Source: Alphaproteobacteria bacterium
GTDB lineage: Bacteria; Pseudomonadota; Alphaproteobacteria; Micropepsales; Micropepsaceae
Length of the DNA: 64,000 bases
Assembly: GCA_947473475.1 (NCBI GenBank)
Contig: CANJBZ010000008.1
Location: 45,904 to 109,903, forward strand
Direction: 5' to 3'
Below, in pieces: positions 39,875-47,986 of the stretch; position 1 is the stretch's first letter, and every line of letters begins with the position of its first letter. The position numbers were made by a program, and so were the translations under genes. A model generated the notes under the pieces. The model saw nothing but the letters and a program-made list of their open reading frames with translations, searched no databases and had not been told where the DNA came from.

Positions 39875-41510
39875 TGTCTTTCTTCTCCACGATGCGGGCG
39901 GGTGTATTGGGATTTACGCCGCGCCGCCGTCTTTGACGATAGGATTCATCGCGCAGCAGCCATTCGCCGCGCGCGGCGGCTTCCGCGTTCCGGTCCCAGT
40001 CCTCGTTCCAGTCGCCCATGGAATAGCCGTGCCAGGGCGATTCCGGCTTCAGCGGCGGCAGGCCCAGACGTTCCCACAACGCTTTCGCGTTTTCCATATA
40101 TTCGCGCTTGGGCAGGGCCAGAGGGGGCATGTCGTGTTTCAGCGTTGCGTCGATCAGAAGCGCCGATTCGAATGGCAGCGTGTCCTCACTGCGCGGCGCA
40201 TGGCCGGGATCGCGGAACGGCACCACATGCGTGTCTTCGATGGGGTTGCAGCGATAGGCCATCGCCCAGAACACAGCGGCGGCGTTTTCCGGGTCTATGT
40301 CGTCATTCACCGCAACCACGAATTTGCCGACGATGGCCTGCAGGGTCAGCGCGCCGTGCAAGCCGCGCCAGACCTCCGTTTTCGGGGCGCCGCGCGCAAA
40401 TTGCAGGAATACGAAGCGGCGCAGATTGGTCAGCGGCTCGTGCATGGAGACGCGCAGGATGCCCTTGACGCCAAGAGCATCGCGCAAATGCGACAGGAGC
40501 ATCGGCTCGTAAGCGAGCTTCTTAACCACCGATGATTCCGACGGCGTCACCTGCGAGATAATGGAACTGAAAATGGCGTCCTTGCGGTGCGTGATCGCGG
40601 TGACATCGATGACGAAATTATAGTCCTCCAGTGCGACGTAGCCGTGCGATTCGCCGAACGGACCTTCTGGTTCCAGATATTCCGGATCGACAGTGCCTTC
40701 GATGACAATCTCCGCCTCTGCCGGGATGAGAAGATCGACCGTCTTGCCGCGCACCACACGAATGGCCTCTCCGGCCAGCGCGCCCGCAACGCCGAGTTCG
40801 TCCAAATCGGCGCGCAATTTCTGCGGACCTTGAAAGGCGACCAAAGGCGGCGCGCCCAGCACAATCGCGACGGGCATGCGTGTTTTTGCTTTGGCGTGCT
40901 TGCGCCAATGGTCCAGACCACCGGCCCGCACATTGCCGAACATGGTGAGGCCCAAGCGCGTTGGTCCCTTCACCTGCACGCGGTATGTGCCCATGTTCTG
41001 GATGCCGGATTCCGGGTCTTTGGTGATGACACCAGTCATCGTCAGGAAGGGGCCTGCATCGAAACCGGGCGTGGATATCGGCACCGGCAATGTGTCGACA
41101 CCGTTCGTTCTGAGCGCGTCACCGGTGAAGGTGATCTCATGCACCGGCGCATTCTCAACAACGCGCGGCGGGATGGGATGCGCGATCGCCTGCGTCCAGG
41201 CTGGGCCGATGTCTTCGAGGCGCGGCACATTCATGCCGATGCGGTAAATTTCGGGATTGGCGGCGAAGGTGCCGACGGCGACCGGCATACCGTAACGGTG
41301 GCCTTTTGAATCCACGACATTGGTGAAGAGGAAAGCCTTGCGGTCTTTCTCCGCAATCCCGCCGCGAAATTGCCAGCGCACCAACGGATGCAGTTCGGTG
41401 TCTTTGTTGACGGGCGCGTCGATACGGTAAAGCAGCCCGGCTGCGTCAAGCCGCGCGAGATGTTCGCGGAAGTCGGCGTAGGTATGAGGCGATGTTTGAT
41501 GGTCGCTCAC
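39867..41510 (-). CDS. UbiD-family (de)carboxylase, paralogue 1
   Basis: A 547-residue prenyl-FMN-dependent decarboxylase. The metal and catalytic residues are visible: Asn and Arg in NMGTYR (about 170-175), Glu in AEIVIEG, and the paired Glu in EGPFGE (about 278-283). UbiD enzymes reversibly decarboxylate aromatic or unsaturated acids; here the gene is coupled to ubiX and surrounded by CoA-transferase, thiolase and hydratase genes, so an aromatic or heterocyclic acid (or its CoA ester) is likely. It starts at GTG 41510. It is clearly related in sequence to the copies at 47987 and 62119. Confidence 0.93.
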   Translation of the reverse strand: MSDHQTSPHTYADFREHLARLDAAGLLYRIDAPVNKDTELHPLVRWQFRGGIAEKDRKAFLFTNVVDSKGHRYGMPVAVGTFAANPEIYRIGMNVPRLEDIGPAWTQAIAHPIPPRVVENAPVHEITFTGDALRTNGVDTLPVPISTPGFDAGPFLTMTGVITKDPESGIQNMGTYRVQVKGPTRLGLTMFGNVRAGGLDHWRKHAKAKTRMPVAIVLGAPPLVAFQGPQKLRADLDELGVAGALAGEAIRVVRGKTVDLLIPAEAEIVIEGTVDPEYLEPEGPFGESHGYVALEDYNFVIDVTAITHRKDAIFSSIISQVTPSESSVVKKLAYEPMLLSHLRDALGVKGILRVSMHEPLTNLRRFVFLQFARGAPKTEVWRGLHGALTLQAIVGKFVVAVNDDIDPENAAAVFWAMAYRCNPIEDTHVVPFRDPGHAPRSEDTLPFESALLIDATLKHDMPPLALPKREYMENAKALWERLGLPPLKPESPWHGYSMGDWNEDWDRNAEAAARGEWLLRDESYRQRRRRGVNPNTPARIVEKKDND

Positions 41511-41532
41511 TTGCCGCTCAACAGCTCAAGTC

Positions 41533-41686
41533 ATCACCTCCCCCAATGCGGGGAGGTCGAAATTGTGAGCCGAAGGCGAGCAATTTCGGGTGGGGGGAGT
41601 GCGTCCGCAACAATCCCCCCACCCGAAATGCCTCCGCGGCTAAAGCCGCTCCTGCATTTCGACCTCCCCGCAAGGGGGAGGTGATT
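41533..41686. repeat. GC-rich palindromic intergenic element 4
   Basis: The same family as the element at 37264: CACCTCCCCCAATGCGGGGA at the left, GCAAGGGGGAGGTGA at the right, with GTCGAAATTG and CGGCTAAAGCCG stems inside. It sits between the ubiD and enoyl-CoA hydratase-like genes. Confidence 0.8.
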
Positions 41687-41714
41687 CGATGTGCAATATC
41701 TCGGCTGGGGCGCA

Positions 41715-42452
41715 TCAGTCTTCGCGGGGGGAGGACAGGACGGCAGCGAGGAGGTTTGACGCTAGGCGGGCCGACGCAAAGGCGTCCGCGTGCAGGGTGC
41801 CGTTCATGTATTCCTTTACGCCGACGAGCGCGGCGCGGTTGCGGTCGAGCATTGTGGAGATGGTCTTGTCGACAGCGGCATCCAGCGTTCCACGCGGCGC
41901 TACTTCGCTTAAGATTCCGAGCGACAATGCCTCCGCGGCACTGATGACCCCGCGCGTGTAGACCATGTGCAGAATGCGTTTCGGCGGCACCTTATGCAGC
42001 ATGGCCGAAATGGCCAGCGTCGGCGGCAAATGGTGGTCCATTTCCGGTAGCGCGAATGTCGCGTCGCCGGCGGCGATGGCCATGTCGCATTGCGAAACGA
42101 AGGCGCAGCCGAAGCCCTTTGCCTCGCCTTGCACGACGGCAATCACCGGCACGGGCGTAGCGCGCACATCGTCGTAGCAGCCGAGGATCGCCTCGGTGAC
42201 GCGATTGCGGATTTCCAACGCGGTCTTTGGCGCGGCGCCCGGCGCATCGGGAAGACGGCCCTGGCAGAAATTGCCGCCGTCGCCGCGCACCAGCACCAGC
42301 TTGAATTCCTGGCGGCTGCCGAGTTCGCGGATGGCGCGGCCGAGCAGCGGAATTTCATGTGCGGCAATTTTGTTGCCGGTTGCGCCGCGCGAGAGCCACA
42401 CGGTGGCGAAACGGCGGGCTGCGTTTTCTTCAATGCGAAATGCGTCGGTCAT
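41715..42452 (-). CDS. Enoyl-CoA hydratase/isomerase family protein
   Basis: A 245-residue crotonase-fold protein. The oxyanion-hole regions are RGDGGNFCQGRLPD (about 58-71) and VQGEAKGFGCAFVSQCDMAI (about 105-124), followed by FALPEMDHHLPPTLAI. It would hydrate, isomerise or open a CoA-bound ring product. The start is ATG 42452 (MTDAFRIEENAARRF); the frame is open upstream through a repeat but is not protein-like there. It is in the same orientation as ubiD and the isochorismatase-like gene. Confidence 0.88.
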   Translation of the reverse strand: MTDAFRIEENAARRFATVWLSRGATGNKIAAHEIPLLGRAIRELGSRQEFKLVLVRGDGGNFCQGRLPDAPGAAPKTALEIRNRVTEAILGCYDDVRATPVPVIAVVQGEAKGFGCAFVSQCDMAIAAGDATFALPEMDHHLPPTLAISAMLHKVPPKRILHMVYTRGVISAAEALSLGILSEVAPRGTLDAAVDKTISTMLDRNRAALVGVKEYMNGTLHADAFASARLASNLLAAVLSSPRED

Positions 42453-42471
42453 CTGTGCCTCTTGAAAGAAA

Positions 42472-42545
42472 TCACCCCTCACCCGGCGCGCCAATGGCGT
42501 GCTTCGCACGCGGCGCGCCGCCCTCTCCCGCAAGGGGAGAGGGAT
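42472..42545. repeat. GC-rich palindromic intergenic element 5
   Basis: CACCCCTCACCCGGCGCGCC...GGCGCGCCG and CCCTCTCCCGCAAGGGGAGAGGG form two nested stems between the hydratase-like and isochorismatase-like genes. It differs in detail from elements 1-4. Confidence 0.6.
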
Positions 42546-43276
42546 TACAAACCCTTCGGCAGGTCGAACATGCCTTTGTCAAGGCTATCCAGGTAGTCGA
42601 GTGCCTCGCCGCTCATCACCACATCGGCGTATTTTGCGTTCAGATCGTGCAGGGCCAGCGCGTGGCTTGCCTGGCTGCGGTCGAAGCAGCCGTCCTCCAC
42701 CAGAGCGACGCGGAAATTATGGCTGAAGGCTTCCGTTGCGGTTGCGCGCACACAACCGCTGGTCGCCGTTCCCGCGATGATGACGGAATCGCAGTGCAGC
42801 AGCGTCAGATAGTCGTAAAGCGGCGTTGAATGGAACGCGCTCGGCTTCTGCTTGCGGATGACGATGTCACGCGGCCCCGGCGCGATCTGCGGCATGATGT
42901 CGTCACCCCGATAATTGGTGGCCGCCCCCACCTTCTCGCCGCTGCGGCTGTTCTTCCACGACCAGGAACCCGAATCCCAATTATCCTCGCGGCGGATGGA
43001 TGTCGTGTAGATTACGGGGAGTTCGCGTTCATGCGCGGCCCCGATCAGCCTTTGCAGAACGGGAAGCGCATCCCAGGCCTCCTCGCCCGCCGATTGGCGC
43101 CAGCGCTTGATGGATTCCAGCAGCGGCTCGCGCCGGTCGCCGCAGAAGGCGTAGTTCACGTCGATAATCAGCAGCGCGGGGCGCTTGCCGAAGCCCTGGC
43201 GCACGCCGTAACCGGCCGCAGCGAAAACCGCCTTGTCGCGCTCGGTCAAGAATTTGTCCCAGACCCGTTCGGCCAC
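42545..43276 (-). CDS. Isochorismatase-family amidohydrolase
   Basis: A 243-residue cysteine hydrolase of the isochorismatase/N-carbamoylsarcosine amidase group. The catalytic triad is visible: Asp in ALLIIDVNYAF (about 40), Lys in VIRKQKPSAF (about 138) and Cys in AGTATSGCVRATA (about 175). Family members cleave amides such as maleamate, an intermediate in N-heteroaromatic degradation, which would fit the molybdenum hydroxylase nearby; that link is inference. It starts at GTG 43276 and is probably the first gene of the minus-strand run ending at the carboxymuconolactone decarboxylase-like gene. Confidence 0.87.
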   Translation of the reverse strand: MAERVWDKFLTERDKAVFAAAGYGVRQGFGKRPALLIIDVNYAFCGDRREPLLESIKRWRQSAGEEAWDALPVLQRLIGAAHERELPVIYTTSIRREDNWDSGSWSWKNSRSGEKVGAATNYRGDDIMPQIAPGPRDIVIRKQKPSAFHSTPLYDYLTLLHCDSVIIAGTATSGCVRATATEAFSHNFRVALVEDGCFDRSQASHALALHDLNAKYADVVMSGEALDYLDSLDKGMFDLPKGL

Positions 43277-43444
43277 CTTAGGTCTCCCTACGCAAATGCC
43301 TGTTCCTGCCCAGTATCACGAGAGAATGGGCCGGACCATGCCGCCGAAAGGACGAAACGGCAGGGAAATCGAGGTTGCAGCGAATTTCCTTGCCCAGCGC
43401 GCAAGCGCCGGTAATTTAAGCCCCCAAATCGCGGAGGGGACAGG

Positions 43445-44230
43445 ATGCGGGCTCTTTATAGGATGGGTTGGGCCGGCGCCTTAAGCCTGACGCTGGGCTT
43501 GGCTGTTGCCCTGGCGCAGCCAGCGGCTCCGCGCCCGCCGGCCGGTCCGGCCGCGCGTCCGCCCGCCGCAGCACCGGGGCAGCAGCGAGTCGATTTGAAC
43601 CTTGTATTGGCGGTAGATTCCTCCGGCAGCGTCGATGACGACCGGTTCGAATTGCAGAAGCAGGGCTATACCCGCGCCCTTATGAGCCCGCGCGTCCTGA
43701 ATGCGATCAAGAACGGCAACGAGCAGGCGATTGCCGTCACCATGCTGCAATGGACCGGCCCGACCCTGCACGTCGTCATGGTGCCCTGGACCATCATTCG
43801 CGATCAGCGTTCGGCACAGGCCTTTGCTGCTGCGGTGGCCACCGCACCCCGGCAGATTTTCGGCGGCGGCACATCGCTATCGGGCGCCATCGATTTCTCG
43901 GTGCTGCTGCTGAACGCCAGCCCTTATCGGGCCGAGCGGCGCGTCATCGATATTTCCGGCGACGGCTCGAACAATCTGGGACGCCCGCCGGAGCAGGCAC
44001 GCGATGAAGCCGTGAGGGCCGGCATCCGCATCAACGGGCTGCCGATCCTGGCCGTTGAACCGGACCTCGATCAATATTTCCGCGAAAGTGTGATTGGCGG
44101 GCCAGGCGCGTTCACCATCCCGGTCAGAAATTACGACGCCTTTGCCGACGCGATTCTGCGCAAGCTGGTGGCCGAAATTTCGCAGGATGAGCCGGCGAAC
44201 CCGAAGACGGAACTCGCCATCTCGAAGTAG
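43445..44230 (+). CDS. DUF1194 von Willebrand factor A-like exported protein
   Basis: A 261-residue secreted protein with a signal peptide (GAGALSLTLGLAV-like hydrophobic start at residues 8-24), an Ala/Pro-rich linker, and a VWA domain with the metal-ion site DSSGS (about 58-62) and the DISGDGSNN motif (about 168). DUF1194 proteins are common in alphaproteobacteria; their partners are unknown. CGGAGGGG precedes the ATG. It converges with the methyltransferase gene. Confidence 0.85.
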   Translation: MRALYRMGWAGALSLTLGLAVALAQPAAPRPPAGPAARPPAAAPGQQRVDLNLVLAVDSSGSVDDDRFELQKQGYTRALMSPRVLNAIKNGNEQAIAVTMLQWTGPTLHVVMVPWTIIRDQRSAQAFAAAVATAPRQIFGGGTSLSGAIDFSVLLLNASPYRAERRVIDISGDGSNNLGRPPEQARDEAVRAGIRINGLPILAVEPDLDQYFRESVIGGPGAFTIPVRNYDAFADAILRKLVAEISQDEPANPKTELAISK

Positions 44231-44231
44231 G

Positions 44232-45059
44232 TCAGTCCGTAAGTGCGGGCGGCGGCCGGGTGAAGGCATACGCGCGTATCGCAACCGGGCTGAACAGCCG
44301 CAGCAGCCACGACGCCACGCCGCGGCTTTTCAATTCGATAACGCCTTCCCGGTCGAACACATGGCGATCGGCAGGGTTGGCATAAAGGACAACCACCGGG
44401 CGCGGGTGCTTACGCAGCGACTCCTCGACGTGCTCGACGAACGCGCGCAAGACCGGCTCGCGGAAGGGATGAAACAAGAAAAGCAGCGAAGGTCCTTGCG
44501 GCAGTTCGGCCTGCAGCGCGCTTTCGCAGCGGACCTGCGCATGCGGCGTCTTGATTCGCCCCGCGGCCTTGGCCCAATCCAGATTGACGGAGGCTTTGGC
44601 ATGTAATTCTTCGGCGAATTCGATGCCGGTGACCTGACGGAACGGATAGGAAGCGGCCAGGAGAAGCGCATAACCCCAACCAGCCCCGATATCGACAAAG
44701 TGGTAGCGGCGCGGATCGATGGAAAAGGCGGAGAGCGCCCAATGGAACGTCTTTGAGGGAATGGACGCACACGGAAGTGCATCTTGCACCTCGCGTTCTC
44801 CTCCGAGCAGGTGCAATCCGATGAGCCCGCTGCGCGCACCTTCCGAAAGCGGTATTTGCGCATGCTGCGGATGATCGAACAGACGATTATGCAAGCGGAT
44901 CAGCAGAACGATTGTTGCGTGCCGGATCGATGAACGCAGGCCCACTTTTTGCGCGACGCGCACGCCCGCGATGAGTTCGCGCAGGAAGCCGGGCGGCCGC
45001 GCGTTCAAGTCCGCACGCACCTCACGAATACATTCTTCTACCCGGTCGTAAAATGCCAT
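44232..45059 (-). CDS. Class I SAM-dependent methyltransferase-like protein
   Basis: A 275-residue protein with a helical amino-terminal half and a Rossmann methyltransferase fold: motif I FVDIGAGWGYALLLAASYPF (about 141-160), the acidic GIEFAEELHAKA (motif II) and the motif IV region LLFLFHPFREPVL. The target is unknown; the HPF motif suggests a small-molecule or protein substrate rather than DNA. I place the start at ATG 45059; an ATG at 45071 is also possible, and longer frames run into an AT-rich promoter-like region. Confidence 0.7.
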   Translation of the reverse strand: MAFYDRVEECIREVRADLNARPPGFLRELIAGVRVAQKVGLRSSIRHATIVLLIRLHNRLFDHPQHAQIPLSEGARSGLIGLHLLGGEREVQDALPCASIPSKTFHWALSAFSIDPRRYHFVDIGAGWGYALLLAASYPFRQVTGIEFAEELHAKASVNLDWAKAAGRIKTPHAQVRCESALQAELPQGPSLLFLFHPFREPVLRAFVEHVEESLRKHPRPVVVLYANPADRHVFDREGVIELKSRGVASWLLRLFSPVAIRAYAFTRPPPALTD

Positions 45060-45173
45060 CGCCTCACACATGCAGACATGCCGTGCCGCATGCTTAGGCT
45101 TGTCAAATTTAAGGATGGATGAAGCAAACGTAATTAATAATCCGTATACGGTTAATTCATGTTCCGTATACCA

Positions 45174-45207
45174 AAAAAAGGGCGAAGCGCCGCAAGACGC
45201 CTCGCCC
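45174..45207 (-). terminator. Rho-independent terminator of the MBL gene
   Basis: On the minus strand GGGCGAGGCG and CGCTTCGCCC form a stem across an 8-base loop, followed by seven Ts. It lies 25 bases past the MBL stop. Confidence 0.85.
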
Positions 45208-45231
45208 TTGTTTACACGCAACGAATGACGG

Positions 45232-46788
45232 TTAGCCGCCTTCGCCGCCCGCCGGACGCTGCGTGGCAGCCACCGGACCGACCGTCCGCTCGAAATCGGC
45301 TTGCGGGCTGGGCGCGCCGTGAATTGGCACGTGCTGCGTCACATCCAGTTTCAGCCGCTTCATGTTGTTGTACAGCGCGATCGCATTGGCGTTGACCTGC
45401 GCCGCGGGCGTTCCTGCAGGGGGCGGCCCCATGTCGGCATTGATGAGGATTTTCGCTTTCGGCAAATAAACGATGGCCATATCGGAGGCGTGATTGAAGC
45501 CTTCGAGATGGTAGCTGATAATCGACTGATCGCCGTCGCTGATCGCATGCCGCTCACGATAGGTCTCGAGCTTGCCGGGTCCGGGGCCCGTGGTGGCGAA
45601 CGGCGCCATCGATAGACGGTCCGGGCTCAGCGAGCGCGGTTGCGGCACAAGAATGACGCGCTCATAGAAGTTTTTGTTCATCTCATTGGTGACGATGGTG
45701 GCGCCTTCGGCATAGGCCGCGCGCAAGCCGCCCGCATGGTCCCAATGATGATGGGTGTTGACGACATATCTAATCTGCTTGCCAGGAATAAGCCGCTTGG
45801 TTTCGGCGATCACCGCGTTGGTGCGAGCGTCGTCCAGCGGCGCTTCGATAATGGCGGCGAAGTCTTTGAACTCCACGGCGACGCTGTTGTGCGAGCCGCC
45901 GGCCAGCAGCCAGATGCCCGGTGCAAGCTGCGTGGTCGTAACGGTCACGCGCGGCGCCTGAGCCGTGCGCACGGCATCGGGAACGGTCAGCGACGCGTTC
46001 TGGATATTGACCTTCACGTCGGTCGCTTGCACATCCATCAGGTTCATACCGCGGACCAGCGGATGATCGCCCTGATGCATGTGGATATGATACGGCACCT
46101 TGATGCCGTTGCCGGCGTCGCGCCAATCGCTGTAGCGGATTTCCACCTGCATATCGCCCATCATGGGGCTGGGAATCCACGTCACGACGCGTTCGAGCAT
46201 GTTCTGATCGTTGAATTCACCGGTCGCGCGCCATTTGCCCATCGTGGTGAAATGCACGACGCGCAAGTTTTTGCCTTGGCCGGTGAATTCGCGCGCATAC
46301 ACAGTGGCGTTCGGATCGGCCATCGCCGCCTTGATGAAGCCGTGCGGTGTCACGGCGGCAAGGAGCTGCCGCGTCTCGGCTTCGCCGTTCTGCGCTTGCG
46401 GCTGGCCCATGGGATTCACCGTCCAGGCGTAATTGCCGCTCGCCATAACCGAGGCGCGCTGCTCGCCGACAATCGGAAAACCGGCGCCGCCGCCGATCTT
46501 CGGATTGTTGCCCTGCACGCGCACCTGTTCTTCTTTGTAGGACTTGCTCGGGTAATCGATGGTGAGCACGTAGGACTGCAAATCCACGCGATTCCAGTCG
46601 TCGTTCGGCGTGAAATTTTGTCCAAGATAGGCGTATCGCCCCTTCCCGGTAAACTGAATGGAATTGACTTTGCCCGCCCCGATCGCCTGATCGGCAGCCT
46701 GCAATATCGCTTTCGCATCCTGCTGGGCGGCCACGGGGCCGGCGAGCAGGACCGAACTTACGAACGCTATTCCCAATGCTTTTTTCAT
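45232..46788 (-). CDS. Exported MBL-fold hydrolase with amino-terminal extension
   Basis: A 518-residue secreted protein with a signal peptide (LGIAFVSSVLLAGPVAAQQD), about 260 residues of beta-rich sequence resembling an outer-membrane lipoprotein-sorting-like fold, then a metallo-beta-lactamase domain. The zinc motif is VVNTHHHWDHAGG (about 345-357), with further His in LEGFNHASDMAIVYLP and HVPIHGAP. It probably acts in the periplasm on an ester, lactone or sulfate; the substrate is unknown. GGAGAAG precedes the start. Confidence 0.85.
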   Translation of the reverse strand: MKKALGIAFVSSVLLAGPVAAQQDAKAILQAADQAIGAGKVNSIQFTGKGRYAYLGQNFTPNDDWNRVDLQSYVLTIDYPSKSYKEEQVRVQGNNPKIGGGAGFPIVGEQRASVMASGNYAWTVNPMGQPQAQNGEAETRQLLAAVTPHGFIKAAMADPNATVYAREFTGQGKNLRVVHFTTMGKWRATGEFNDQNMLERVVTWIPSPMMGDMQVEIRYSDWRDAGNGIKVPYHIHMHQGDHPLVRGMNLMDVQATDVKVNIQNASLTVPDAVRTAQAPRVTVTTTQLAPGIWLLAGGSHNSVAVEFKDFAAIIEAPLDDARTNAVIAETKRLIPGKQIRYVVNTHHHWDHAGGLRAAYAEGATIVTNEMNKNFYERVILVPQPRSLSPDRLSMAPFATTGPGPGKLETYRERHAISDGDQSIISYHLEGFNHASDMAIVYLPKAKILINADMGPPPAGTPAAQVNANAIALYNNMKRLKLDVTQHVPIHGAPSPQADFERTVGPVAATQRPAGGEGG

Positions 46789-46857
46789 GCGCTTCTCCTT
46801 CGGAAAGACATCTCACTAAAGTCCCCGGTCTGCCGCCGGGTTGAAGGCAAACTCACA

Positions 46858-47451
46858 TCATCTCTGGCAGCGATATTGCCGGGACGGCTGGCCGATGTTC
46901 TTGTCGAGATCGGTGCCTTGCGCGTTGATGATCGATACCGATTGCTCGAACTGCAGCGCCGCGAAATCGCCGGGCGGCGCGTCGCTTTGCGTAACGTAGA
47001 GCCGGTGATCGGCCATATAGACGGAGGCGCGAAGCTGCCGGCCGTTGGGCATGAAAATATTAAGCTGACGTCCCGGAATGCCGGGATCGTAATCCGCCAT
47101 CTCGTCGAACCGGACGTCGCCCTTTTGCCTCAGTGGAATGGTGGCCGCGGCAACGATGTTGTTGTCGACGTCCAGTCCCTTGGAGAAATCGGCAACCACG
47201 ACGCTGAAACGATTCATGCCCTGCTGGACATAGAATTCGCGCGCCGGAACGTTCTGGCGGGCGACCGTGTAGGTGAAATCGCGAAATTGCGGCTTGCCGG
47301 GAAAGATCGCCGCCACACGATAGGGGCAGCTTACAAAGACGCCGTCGTCAAATGTCGGTTCGCGCAGCTGCGCCGCCGGATCAAACGGCACCGCACCGCA
47401 AAGCAGCGTCAGCCCGCATGCCACGAGCAATTGAATGGACCGGCTGACCAT
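46858..47451 (-). CDS. Exported hypothetical protein
   Basis: A 197-residue protein with a signal peptide (SIQLLVACGLTLLCGAVPFD) and a soluble domain with segments such as CPYRVAAIFPGKPQFRDFTY and ADHRLYVTQSDAPP. I do not recognise a named family. GGGAGGG precedes ATG 47451, fixing the start. It lies upstream of the MBL gene on the same strand (about 70 bases), so they may share a transcript. Confidence 0.7.
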   Translation of the reverse strand: MVSRSIQLLVACGLTLLCGAVPFDPAAQLREPTFDDGVFVSCPYRVAAIFPGKPQFRDFTYTVARQNVPAREFYVQQGMNRFSVVVADFSKGLDVDNNIVAAATIPLRQKGDVRFDEMADYDPGIPGRQLNIFMPNGRQLRASVYMADHRLYVTQSDAPPGDFAALQFEQSVSIINAQGTDLDKNIGQPSRQYRCQR

Positions 47452-47532
47452 CTTTCGCCCTCCCACTAGCGACGGTTCTCGTCCGTACACCACTCTAGCA
47501 TGGAAAGAAGCGCGACCACCCGGCCCCGGCAT

Positions 47533-47982
47533 CTACATTTTTGTGAGAAAAAGCCGGGGCTCGCCGTCGCCAAAATGGTTCTCCCGGCGCGCTTCCACCC
47601 AAAAGCCGAGCGAAAGGTACAGACCGAGCGCCGCCCGGTTTTCCGGATGGGTTACAAGATCGACGCAGGGGGCCGCTTGGTTCTGTTCGAGGATAAACGC
47701 CATCGCCGCGCGCGCGATCCCCCGCCGGCGATGCGCGGGAGTAACAGCCAGGTTGCTGATGTGGACGCTTCCGTCACCCCTGATGCAGTATGCGGCCGTC
47801 CCCGCGATGTTTCGGCCGAGCATCAAAAAATACAGAAAATTTTCCTGGATCTCATCCAGCGCGGCAGCCGGCTCGCTGATAGGGCCATAAAGCTTCGGCT
47901 CACCGACTTCAGCTTCCAGCGCAAGCAAAAGCGCAACGTCGCTCTCGATCGCCCGGCGGAAGCTCACAACAGACGTGTCCAA
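47533..47982 (-). CDS. GNAT family N-acetyltransferase
   Basis: A 149-residue acetyltransferase with the acetyl-CoA motif VHISNLAVTPAHRRRGIARA (about 74-93) and the RimI-like ending NRAALGLYLSLGFWVE. It would acetylate an amine, perhaps a protein amino terminus or small metabolite. It is four bases downstream of ubiD paralogue 2 and probably co-transcribed with it. Confidence 0.87.
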   Translation of the reverse strand: MDTSVVSFRRAIESDVALLLALEAEVGEPKLYGPISEPAAALDEIQENFLYFLMLGRNIAGTAAYCIRGDGSVHISNLAVTPAHRRRGIARAAMAFILEQNQAAPCVDLVTHPENRAALGLYLSLGFWVEARRENHFGDGEPRLFLTKM

Positions 47983-47986
47983 CGGT

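Noticed and set aside
45640..47469. 609-codon plus-strand frame across the MBL and hypothetical genes
   Set aside because: It is antisense to genes with signal peptides, zinc motifs and ribosome sites; its composition is typical of a reverse-strand artefact.
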